Assembly: GCF_031877795.1 (NCBI RefSeq) | Contig: NC_133939.1 | Coordinates: 5,561,698-5,625,697 of the forward strand | From: Strix aluco | Lineage: Eukaryota > Chordata > Aves > Strigiformes > Strigidae | DNA length: 64,000 nucleotides | Direction of reading: 5' to 3' | Shown here: piece by piece, positions 48,817 through 60,900 of the stretch | Numbering within the stretch: the first letter of the stretch is position 1 | Layout: each line of letters starts with the position of its first letter | The notes under the pieces: model-generated | What the model saw: the letters and a program-made list of their open reading frames with translations, nothing else | The model's database searches: none | Told to the model about the DNA's origin: nothing | Program-made: the position numbers and the translations under genes

Positions 48817-48913
48817 ATGGCGGCGCGGCCCCTCTCGCCCGGCAGCGGAAGCGCCGTACCCGGAAGCGGCGGGCGCGGCACGAGCCGGAAGGGAGCGTGG
48901 CGGCCGCTCGCAG
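48817..48913 (+). CDS. UGGT1: UGGT1 exon 1, possible N-terminal extension
   Basis: It encodes MAARPLSPGSGSAVPGSGG then RGTSRKGAWRPLA and is open and in frame with exon 2 (joined codon GGC). Human UGGT1 also has an annotated extension before the equivalent of Met37, but the sequence here is not similar and partly consists of ETS sites. ATG context is weak (T at -3, G at +4). It may instead be 5' UTR. The donor is GTGCGG. Confidence 0.6.
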
Positions 48914-51900
48914 GTGCGGTTACCACGGCGACCCGCGCGCGGGGCCGGGGAGGGGGCGCGCGGCGGGGCGGCCCCGGCGCGCCAGGGGCCTGCGGCCGCC
49001 TCCCTCAGGGCGCCTCCGCCGGGCGGGGGAGGCGGGAGCGGCCGCGGCCGCGGCGCTCGGCGGGCCCCGGGGGCGGTTACGGCGGGGCAGGTCGGGTGGA
49101 AGCGGGCGGGCGGAGCCGGGGACCGCTCCGCCGCCGCCCCTCAAGCCCTGCGGCGCCTCGGAGGGCGGGCGGCCTCTGCGCGCCGCTGGTGTCGGTCAGT
49201 CAGCGGCCGTGCGAGCCGAGAGGGGCTGGAGAGCTTCAGAGACCGCGCTCGGGGCTTAAACGCCCTTCGCCATTAGCGAGCAGATGTCCCAGGTTTTAAT
49301 TTTTTTTTTTTTTTCTTTTTGAGTTATCAGCAGTGCCTGCGTTGCCGCTATTCAGCTAGCGTGCCGTGCAGTGGGAGTGTAGCGTGACGGGTGAGGTTTT
49401 TATGAAAGCACGCTGGATGTTGAAGAGCAGCTAGAACAAGTCGTTTCTAGTCAAAGCTCTTCAAGCATGTGATTTGGGACTAATCAGTTAAACGCCATGT
49501 TTTAGTTTCAGTATCTACAGTACGGCAACATGATCCCCACGCTTTAAAAAATGTGCTTACAGGAGATCTCTGGGCATTACCAGTGATCTTTACCGTTCAC
49601 TGTACTGGGTTCAGACAGGTACCTTACTTCAGCATTGTGGCCTCTTCAGCACTGGCATCCTGGTCCAAGCAGTAGGTCTTTTTTCATTTGCCCTTCCCCG
49701 AAGCGGAGTGTCTTGCCCGCTTGCTACCAAGCAGACCTCACAGTACACGGCGGAGATCAGTGCTCCCACAGTCCCGCAGGGCCCGTGGCGATGGGATGAT
49801 TTATCCCGTTCTCTAAGGCTGGAGATGGGCAAGTTTCCAGAAGTCAACTGTATTTTAAACTGAGTAATTGGTGGAAAAATAAGGAGGAAAAATGTTTATA
49901 GATGAGTCTTGAAAAATCCACTTTACAATGTCTTAATTCAGATTTTTTCTTTGTTACCTCACACAGAACACAGCTGGGTCTCCTCATGTCACTTGTGTTC
50001 ATTTCTGTGCCTCTTACCTCTTCTGTTCTCCAGGGTGTATTTTTATTTTTTTTTTTTGAGATACTGGCCTTTTCTTTGTCTTATGGCTGTTATTATTCAC
50101 GGAGTGTAGATAGCAGAAGCATCTGCAGGTTTTCAGTTGACTAAACTGGTGTCAGGTGACAAATGCATCCTTTTTCCCCTATTTCATATAGAAAAAGGTT
50201 TTTATTACAGCCTTTCACAGAATGGGAGTTTTAGTCATAATGCAGTACAGTATATTCATTACCATGTACCAAACTATTGTGTAAGATTTGCAGTGAATAA
50301 GAAGGACCCAGTCCTGGGAGGAACTGCAAACCTTGGTTTTTTTGTTGCACTTGGCAGAAGCCAAGGTTTCACTCCACAAATATTGACTGAGCTTCTTCCT
50401 CTGCACACAGCAAGTGGTAGCTGTGACCATTCCGTGTTATGCGATGCCATCTGTCCGCTTCCCAGGTGCAGCGTAAAACAAATGTCGTGTGCAGCTGAGC
50501 AAGTTGCTCTTCGTAGATTATAGCAGGGCATTTCTGGTTTTCTTTTGAAAGAAGGGACGTTGAGATACAGAAAGAGCCATGGGAGAGCTGGTGAACTTTT
50601 AGCTGGAGTAGTGTAAATTTTTAAAGGTAGTAGGATGAAGTTGTTTTGTCAATGTCTATACACACAGAGGTAGAGCTGTAGCTACAGATACAGAACACAT
50701 ATGCAAAGACTATGTTTTACATTGGGATCATCGTGAAGAAGAGACACGAGTTAGATCCTGACAGGTTGTCGGGTGTAATATACCTGGAATCAGAGTGGGC
50801 TGTTTTTTCAGTAGCAGGGGCAAAATGGAAAATGAGTTATGCAGAAAAATAAGGATTAAGAAGTAAGAGAGTGCCTGGATGTATATTGGGTGTGGAGTAA
50901 ATATACTCTATTCGGAGAGGGGGGAAAAAGCTTGAACTTTTGGAGACAGGAGAATTCAGGTCTTCCACAAGCTTAAGAGTTGTGGGCAAGGAAATTCCAC
51001 TCAGCTGTGTTATGGTGTGTAGGTCAGAGAACATATAGGTATGAAAGTACCCATGAAGGGCATAAAAAAATGGCATCATTTTTATGGGGTTTTTGGCTCA
51101 TTTCTCACAGTAGGTTGTATCATTTGAGTCTGTCTTCATGATTTCATTTTTCAGCTTCTAAAGTTGGTGGTACTTAGTGCATCCAGGAAATGCTTGTTTC
51201 TTCATTCCCCAGAGAAGAAGTCCACTATACCCAGCAGAACCTGAAGGGCTGACTAGGAAACCTTAACCTTGCCTGGCTCTTCTGACACTGGTTAGTATGC
51301 CAGCTGGTGGATCTGTGCAAACACAAAATGTGACTGCACCTCCCGTAACATGAACAGTGGGTTGGTTTTCCACCTAGTTTGAAATATGCGCTGTTCGTAA
51401 CCCCTCCTCTTAAAGCACGCAGTGTATGATATGGGTGTCCCAGAACAGAAGCCAGTTTATTGGAAAACATAGAGGAGGCTGGAATTGATTTAGGTTTAAC
51501 TGCAGCTCAGGAGTCAGATCTTAAAGTCCTTGTTCCTTTTCATGTTTTCATAGTATTTTGATTTTGTAAGCCCAGGTGAGAGTATGGTTATCTCACTGAT
51601 GTACTGCATTAAATGGGCCACTGAATCACAAAATGTGTGAGATTCTGTATTTATAAAAAGAGATGATGCAAAACTAACTTCATTTCTTCATCTTTTTTAG
51701 GCTTCTATAAAATGGGAATACTTATTGCAGTTCTTGGAATCTGGTTCAGCTCTTCACTTGTAAAAGGAGATTCTAAGGCTGTGACAACATCTCTAACTAC
51801 GAAGTGGTCTTCAACTCCTTTATTACTTGAAACAAGGTAAGTGCGCTGTGATTTTTCATTGACAAATCAGAATATGTTTAGAGGATAAAGTAACGTGTTC

Positions 51901-54900
51901 CCTTTTTCATTTGTGGTGCTTTGGATTCTGGTCATTGCTAGCTCATTGGCAGCAATAACAGTTGAATGTGATCATTGCTGTGTTTGGGGAGGTGGGATGA
52001 ATATTTTCAAGTAGATAGTTTTTTGCATGGTAAATTCTTTCATTGTGCATTAGAACAAACATTAATAACAATTAATAGATAGTATTTTTTGCCTTATGAA
52101 GTTTTACTCAAAGCACTCGATAGAGAGGTTTAGCATGGTCTTGTAAGATTCCACATTAAGAGACTTTTGACATCAGTGATGACAGCAGGTTTTGATATAT
52201 GTTGCTTGCGTACATTTACCTCAGTTAAGCTTGAGTTTAATTTTGTTCGTGTGGGTTGTGCATTGATTATCTAAAGTCAGCTGCTTTGTTAAGAGTTGTG
52301 CAAGTCAGCCTGGGGAGATTTCTTTTATGGTATTAAAGACTTTTTTTTTTTTTTTAAAGACACTATTTAAAAAGAAAAAAGAAAGCAAAATGCTGTCTTT
52401 TCACTCCCAGTCTACTTAGCACTTTAGAAGTCACCACCGTTTCATTTTGCAGTATTCTAATTTGGAGATGTCTATGCAAAAATAGGACTTCTAGATTTTT
52501 GTGTGTGTGTTTAATTTTGTATCTCTTAAGGGTGTTGCCACATACGGAATTCTGCCTGCGTTATTGCAAACTGGTTCACGTAAAAATAGTTGAGCACTGA
52601 TGGGTTTCATTCAGATGGCCTGGCTTTGGGTGGTAGAATAGGTGTGTCCTAGGTGAAATTATTTTTCTGTCACCTTCTCTATAGAAGCTGAGGTTTGAAG
52701 ACTGAAAATCCTTGGAACAGTTAAATGCAAAGCTCAGGTGTTAATGCCAGGATTTAAATACCCTGAAATGCAAGATACTTGCTGGGGAAAAGCTCACACT
52801 AAGAGACTGTGAAATAGTAAGCAAATCATTAAAATAACGTGCCAAAGACTTGATATATAACCTAACCATGATATTCAAAGACTTTGGGTAAGTAGGATTG
52901 TTTTTCTGGGGTGAATTGCAGAACAATACAGCACTGCAGTGTAAAATCATTCCTGCTGTTCAATTTCCTTAGGCCAGCACTGCAATTCATCACCCAATTG
53001 TTCAAGAATTACTTATCACCTTAGGTCAGAACAGCTTGAAATGAACACACAAGCTATTGTGGCAGGTAGTGGGCTCCAGATCTTGTGCTGTAGAACCCTT
53101 TAGCACGGGAAGCATGTTACAAGTTTAGACATGATGAAGTATTTGTTGTTAGCAATGTTTAGAGAATTATTTTACTAACGTTGTATACCTACCTAATAAT
53201 ACGCTTAATATATGGTTAATTACAACAACATCATGATTTGAAGCTGTCACTTACTTTGCTCATTTAAAAACAAACAAACAAAAACCTCCACCAAAGCTAG
53301 TAGTTTCAAAAAATTACAGTTTGTTATAGCAAAGTAAACAAAAACTAATGTTTATCATAAAAGATAGCTAGCAAAGAAATGCCTTAGGGAGGAGAGCTCC
53401 CAGGATGCACAATGCTGTCTGCCAGTGGTCTCTGAGAGATTAATAGGTGCTTTACAAGCTGCTTTTGTGTACTATGTGTTTCTCCTGGCCTGCAACTATT
53501 ACTTGTTTGAGTTTGGTTTTTAGCTTTCCTGGTCTACTTTTTCTAGTAACATGGTTTTCTGATACAGGTAAACATATGGTGGGAGCTAACTTTCTGTAAA
53601 CTTTACAAAGTATTAGAATTGTCACTTGAGAGAAAATTCATAGATGTAGTTAACTTTTCTCTTCTTACTCAGTGAATTTTTATCAGAAGAAGGTCAAGAA
53701 AAATTCTGGAATTTCGTTGAAGCCAGTCAAAATATTAAGACATCTGAACAGGATGGTAAGTTTTCATAACCTTTTTCTTGATGATGACTGATAGTTGACA
53801 TGGTTGAAAAATAAACTACAATGTTTCGTCTTCCATTGCGTTAGTATTGTAAAAGTCAAATGAGGACTGATTTCAGTAATGTTTTTACTGCAAAGTGCTC
53901 AAGGCTTTTGGGTATCCATTTCACAAAAGCTGTAGTGGGCGAGTCTGAAACATGTTTTACTTGCCAGTTTCTGTTTCAACATGAAGTATAAAATATAATA
54001 AATGCTTTTTCTCTGTGTTTCTGTTTCTCAACTGAAATTAAATGGGAGCTCTTAACTGTTTCCCACCTCCCAAAGCCTATGCTTGCGCCCTCAGGAGTGT
54101 ATTTAAGTGTACTCTCATGGATCTCTATTGAAGTTCACTCTTGTCCATCTGTAGAACTGGCTGTAATGAAAATTGAGGAGGAATGGTCATGTGCATATTT
54201 ACAATTAATGCCACGGGTTTATGTTAGTATAAATCACAATTAAGATGAAAAGCCTTTCTTCAATGAGAGCATGGTATAGAAAGATAACTGTTTGTACTTT
54301 GACTTTGCAGGTAGCGATTCTTCTTCTTACCATGAAATGCTGAAAGTAGCCTGCCAAACTCTGTCACCTTTGCAGCAGAATTTGTTGAAATTTTCCTTGT
54401 CTTTACGCTCTTACTCTGCAACAGTTCAAGCTTTTCAGCAGGTTAGTACAGGAAATCCTCAAATGATTTGTAGAGCACTGCCTAAGGCCCAGGAAGGAGC
54501 GAGCTGTATAAGGAGACATTTGAGAGTATAAAAAATCCTGAACTGATTAAATGCTCCATACAGCTGAGCTGAAGTTAGTTAATTAGTATATTAAATATAC
54601 TAATTTAATTGAGTGCTAAATTTGAGTCCATCTGTCTAGAGCAGACTAAAGAATTTGGATTTCGATGTGTCTGCATATCTTTGATACCCACTGCACTAAT
54701 AATTGTGTGAAGATTTTTATGAGGAAAACCCCTATAGCTCCTCTGTTGGTATTTGTGCTGCTGCTGCTGTTCCTGTTTTCCAGTTGTACTGATGTGAAGA
54801 TAGTGATCCGTGAATATATGGCTCTAATGATTAGAGCCCATGAATGGAAGTTCGTTGTACTCTGTTCTTTTTCAAACTCGGTGTATCATATAGTTCATTG

Positions 54901-57900
54901 CAAACTGTCTCACATTACTATGTGCTTTATTTAAGTAATACTAGAAGATCATCCTTTTTCATCTGGAGTCATTTTATCATTTGATGATTAACAAATATAG
55001 AGGTTTCTGATGTGTAATGCAAAAAAAACCCTCAACCTAAAACCTTACAATTGCAAGCCTCATGTTTTGTGCCTGGAACTAATATTACAGTTAATAGTAA
55101 TAGACCGGAAAAATATTTCATAAGTTAAGACTTAACTCTCAAATTTGCAATTTTTACCTTGCACTTATGTAATAAGTAAGGAAGAAATACTAGTTTAGAA
55201 TTCAGGAAATCGAAGAAGATCGATTGCTACAGAGCTACACTGTTACCATTTTCACTTGTTCTAAGGGCAAACAACCTACTTTATTACAAATATTTTAATA
55301 CAGATAGCAGCAGATGAACCTCCACCAAAGGGCTGTACCCTGTTTTTTGCTGTGCATGGGGAGAAGACGTGTGAATTTGACTCTCTTGGAAACCTTTTAC
55401 GGGCAGCTTCAGAAAGGTATTTACTTCATTTCCTGTCACTGGATTAGCTCTTAAAATTTAACCTAGTTAGACTTACTGCTGTAAAGAGATTGTAATAAAC
55501 CAGTGGTTTCTACATTCCTCAGTGTTGATTTATACTGTCCATTGCTTGCACAGAAGTGGCAGTCTCTTATTTCTTATTAAGCCGGATTGGAATGATTGTT
55601 TTCTTAAGCCTTGCTCTCTGATATTCTGCTAGGAGGACGAATGTGCATAGGAAAAGTTGGAAACAAACTGTTGAAGGACGGTAGGAATTCTCAGGAATAT
55701 GTAAAGCCTTTAGTATGTAGGGAGAATAGAAAGCGCTGGGCTGTGTATTAAAATGATAGTTAATATAAGAGAGATCGTTTCTGAATGGCTCAAAGCATGC
55801 ACAGTATTTTTTTCCCTATATAATTTCCTCAGCATTAACAAAGAAAACTTAACCACAATATATATATCAAATTCAGATTTCTTTACAAGAACAGAACTTG
55901 ATTGTAACTTTTACTAAAAAAAGAAACTATAAAATATAATACCTCTTTAGAAAAAGAAACCTAAACCCTTAAATTTCAGTTTGTCTTCATAGTAATCTTG
56001 ATGGGTCTGGTTTCTGTAAGCATAAAGGGGTTTTAGTCAATGTGCAGACATATGGCATCTACAGCTCACACGTTATTCTTCTGACTCACTGGGAGTATTT
56101 TAAATATTTTGTTGTATTTTAGACAAAATTTGAAAACAGAAGTTGAGAATAGTCTTCTCATTCACTTTCTTGTTTGTATACTGAGCCAATGACAGGGTTC
56201 ACTTGAACTTGAGCTCCTGGAACATTTGTTCTGTTAGCCTTTTATTTTTTTTATACAGAATTTATGAATCACCATTGTGGGGAAAAAAAAAGGTAATTGG
56301 AAATTTAAGGGAAGTGGCTAATTTTTAAGCTAAGGATCATATTAGATTCAAAAAAGCACCTAACTACTTGTTTTATTTTCATATGCCCATTTTTAACAAA
56401 GCTTTATCGACATGCATCAAGTGCTGCTGACCTTGATAATATGCAGGAATAGCTTGACGTATGTATTCAGTGAAGACAGGAACAGTGATTAACTGTGAGA
56501 AAAAGAAATTTTGCATCTTGCTTTGAGTGAGGAAGTGCTATGAATCACAGTGTGATAATCTTCAATGCTTACTCTTAGGCCAAAGCCATTTTTATTCAAA
56601 GGGGACCACAAATACCCAGTGTCAAACCCTGAAAGTCCTGTCGTCATACTTTATGCTGAGATTGGCTCAGAGGAGTTCTACAGATACCATAAGAGGCTTG
56701 TTTTAAAGGCTGAAGCAGGAGAAATCACTTATGTCCTCAGACACTATATTGCTGTAAGTATATTTGTGCGTTGTGCATTGTAACAAAGGTATTTGACATA
56801 GAAAGAGTAACTGGTCTGGGTTTTAAAAAAGAAAACTGGCCTAAGTTGGTTCCCTTTAAATTGACATTTGCATAATGTGTTGCTGCTTGATATTTATTTG
56901 GAATACTCAAAGTTTATTTTTTATTGCATGTAGCTGAAGAATACAGGATATTTTAAATCTGATTGTTTAAATAAGAGAATCATTTGATTTTAGAAGTGCA
57001 GAGTTAAACATCTCAGATTAATTACAGACTCTAATGTAAAAAAATGTTGCTCTACCTATATTACATTATAGAAACCAGATAGTCAGGCCACTTAATTACT
57101 TAATATGAAAAGCAGGGATTAGCCTTATGGTACCATTTTCAAATGAAAGGCATTGTTTCTGTAGCAGTTTTATTACAGAACCACTTACCAGTCCTTGTGC
57201 AATTAGTCCTGGTTTCTATCTCCCTCCCCTAAATTGCCTATAGCCACTGGATTAGTGTTTAACTCTACATTTCAGAAGCTCTGAGAAATTTCAGTTGTTC
57301 GACTTTTTTCCTGAATATTGCTTCATGTTGCTAAAACCTGCAGTGTAGCAGCTAGCAGCCAGACCTGAGTGCAAAAAAAAAAAAGCTGGTCCACTTCTAG
57401 TGACATTTGCAGTTTTAATAAAGTAATTCACTGCATACGCCACTTTTCTTTTAAAAAGTAATTTGTTTATCAGTGTTGGGAGGAATACTTACATTCAAAA
57501 TTAAGTGTGTTGCACAGTAGGTCTCAATACAGTTGTGTGACTCCTGTATATTTCAGAATACTAACAAACGGTCATGCTTGTTTCCCATTAAAGTCAGAAC
57601 TAATTATGTGTGTCTCGAGTCAGTGATGTATTAATTTTTTGTAGTTCTCTGTTGTAACTCTTCAGTGAATGTTTCATTTTTGAACTTCACAGCTGAAGTT
57701 CCTTTCCCTCCTCTATCTGATTTGATGATATGAGTCTGTCCTGCTCTGCTTGGCTGACACACCGAATCCTGAGAACATGTTTTGTGTTCCTCTTTACTTT
57801 GTGGTTTTTGGTGGTTTTTTTGGTTCATAGAGATATCTTTGCTTGCTGAACTTCAAAAAATGTTGTTGAAATACAATAGGAAATGTAATGATTACAGTAC

Positions 57901-60900
57901 ATTACTGCAGAATCACTCATTGTGTTTGTTTCCCAGTTAACGCATTACTGGTTATGATATGTGAAATGTGCACCAGCTTGAGGTTTCTTAGCTTCGGGAA
58001 ATGGCAGCTTTTAATCTGTACATGTGAAGAAAGAGTGGCAATATTGTACTGTTTGCTTTTCCTTACAGACTCCCAGTAATGAAAAAGTCTACCTCTCTGG
58101 CTATGGTGTGGAGCTGGCTATTAAAAGTACAGAATATAAGGCCAAGGATGATACACAGGTGAAAGGTAAATTATTATTTTGAGTATATTCCTGTGAACAT
58201 TTTAATTTTGCAAAGATAATTTTATATTTCTTTTGATATGAACGTTTGAATTGCAGATATTCTTCTTTCTTCAGGTTTGAAATCACTTCTCTTCCTCTCT
58301 ATTTTGGGATTATGTTCCTTACAAAGCATATCTTTGCCGTGGCACTTGTCTTCTGTCTTTGTGAAATGCTGGGCACAGTGGAGTCACGACTCTGGACTAA
58401 ATCTTCGTAGTGGCACTACTAACACAACTAATTTTTTACGAGATAACCAGACTCTCTGCAGATGTAAAGCAATTCCTCTACCTTAATTTGCCTTATCTTA
58501 TCTATCTTCAGAGCAGAATGTGTTTCCTGTTCTTGTTTTTTGGGAAAACAGAACTCAGAATTCTGCATGGGTTTTTGCTTTTGCTGCTTTCTTTAGAGCA
58601 CTGATCTCTGTTTTGCCAACTCTCGTGCACCTGCCCAAACTATTTTGTTAGAGTAATCTGTGTGTATACTTCTTATTTACACATGCACACATACATGTAA
58701 ATCCCCAGAATTTCTGCTTTTATCTTGGACTTAAGTAATTAAGAAATTTTTTTTTTTTTAGTTGGCAATAACAGTTGTGGAGAACAGAACTCAGATTTTT
58801 GAATTGGGCTCTTCAGGATTTTGCAGTTTTATCAGTTCTAAATACAGATCTAAACTCTTGACTCAGAATATTTTGCCCCCATCTAGAGTATAGACACATA
58901 AAACCTTTGGGCTTTATTTGTAAAAGTATTTAATTTTAAGAGAACCTAACATACTGGAGGAGGTGATCCAACTTAAGATTGTTATTACTGTGTGCGAATT
59001 TCCATTAATTTGTTACCAAAAACTCATGCAAAAGCCCTGATATTGTTTGTAGAATAGGACATTGGAGGCCTTGGGGGGGGAGTAAATCTGAGGAAGATTT
59101 GTTATTTGTAAACTTGCAAAGGTCAGTAATCTAAATACAGTAATCTAAAATGTTTTACAAAATGGACAAACTGTCCTTGCATTGCTATGAGCTGCAAGTA
59201 GCTCAATAGATAGGAAGCTGCCCGTTAGAGGTATATGGTTCTCATCCAGCTCCTGTCTGATTCTGTGAATGTTCTGACTGTGTGCAGTCTTTTATTCATG
59301 CCTGTGCTGTTTTGGCTTGTCCAGGAGCAAACACTCATCTAAAAGGTCAGGACTTTTAGTTAGACTTAAGCATAGAACATCTAGATTGGAGCTGGCTTGG
59401 GTCCAGCTGGTTAGGAGATTGTGTGAGTCTTTTGCACAGAGTTCTTCTTGATGCTTAAACACAGAATTGGACTTTACTCGGATACTATTTTTTAATTGTG
59501 TATTTTGGGGCTAAAATCAGGGTAGGGTTCACAATTGAAGTTTAGCACTTATTCTACAAAGCTGGCACATCCTGAAAGCTCCTACATCCTTGTGAATTCC
59601 TCTGCAATGCCTAGGCCTCTGACATTTCCACTCATCTGAAGCTTTTCCTTCTCAATAATTCAACTGGGTTTTATTTCAGCTGTTACTGTGTTCATTTATA
59701 AAGGTAATGTCTCTTGGATACGGGTTTAAAAGTAAACCTGAAACTTGCCCTTTCTTTCTTCTTTTTGGTTACTGCAGTGTAGTTTTGTGAAACTAATCAA
59801 AATGAGTGTGAGAACTGTTTCTGAATAGCTTGGTAATAGTGTTCTTTTCTGTGTGTTTATAGGCACAGATGTGAATGCTACAGTAATAGATGAAAGTGAC
59901 CCTATTGATGAAGTGCAGGGATTTCTGTTTGGAAAACTAAGGTAAAACTCAGTTGTAAGTTGTTGGTCTTTGTCATATCAAAAAACTTGATGCAGAGATG
60001 CTGATCTTTTGCTTTGTTATTATTTTTTAACTGCCTGAGTTATCCATATGTGTTAGCAGCATACTTTTTCATAGGATTTGAATTAGCAGTTGACTTGCTT
60101 ATAGGAAACCACAGAAGTTGTTTTACCCTCATACCCTTGTAGGCAGTTGTATCCTGAGTTGACAGAAGAGCTGAAAGAGCTTAGAAAACACCTCGTGGAA
60201 AGTACCAATGAAATGGCACCTTTGAAAGTGTGGCAGTTACAAGGTAATCTGTATGAAGACTTTCAGTATTGTACTGCAAAAACTTGATGTAAACATATCT
60301 TCTTGTGTTCTACGCAGATGAGGTTGCTAGTGGCTGTGTACAGTTGAGAGAGTTTGACTGTAAATTACTGCATTGGAAAATACTGGATTTTTCTAAAGCA
60401 CCTTTGTAGAGTCCTGTTGCAATAGCTTTTAAGACTGTTTTCACAGGACTTCTGAAACGAGGTTTGCTTTCTATATTGTGAAGTACAGTAAGACACTTGC
60501 TCTTCAACTGACTACTTGTATGATCTGCTAAATGCGGAAAAGCAAAGGAAATGTAAAGTTTCTTTCCATGGTTACATCCTTGGCATGGAAGGCTGAGATT
60601 TCTCAAGACCAGAGTAAAACTGTATTTCAAAAGCATCTGCATGCAACTCTGGCCTGTTTCCCTGGAAATCATCTGTAGAGGCTTGTGGAAAGGCTTTTCA
60701 TCCTCTGAAAAAAAGAGTAATTTGAAATGCTGAACATATGTTGTAGCCATAGAGAATCTACCTATATCCAACAGATGGCTGTTCATATTTCTAGCTTGTG
60801 AAACAAGTACTGAGACCCCTTCTGAAGGGCAGATCCTCCCACCTCAGCCAGTGGTCGGGACTCATTGAAGCGACCTGCAGACAGGATACACTGCTTCATT

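Larger units (their letters stand above)
48220..49270 (+). promoter_or_regulatory. UGGT1: CpG-island promoter of UGGT1
   Basis: This GC-rich island surrounds the first UGGT1 exon. A YY1-like AAGATGGCGG lies at 48771-48780. Three GGAAG ETS-type sites at 48845-48851, 48860-48866 and 48885-48891 fall inside exon 1. No TATA box is visible. The 322-codon minus-strand frame through the island (47958-48926) is not credible as a gene. Confidence 0.75.

Noticed and set aside
47958-48926. 322-codon minus-strand open frame across the UGGT1 promoter
   Set aside because: Low-complexity Arg/Pro/Gly text in a CpG island, antisense to UGGT1 exon 1, no recognisable domain.
59185-59250. Functional tRNA gene at the A/B-box-like sequence
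   Set aside because: I cannot fold a complete cloverleaf with paired acceptor stem, so at most a SINE relic.
60310-60786. 158-codon minus-strand frame in a UGGT1 intron
   Set aside because: No recognisable product, no splice or promoter context; likely chance.
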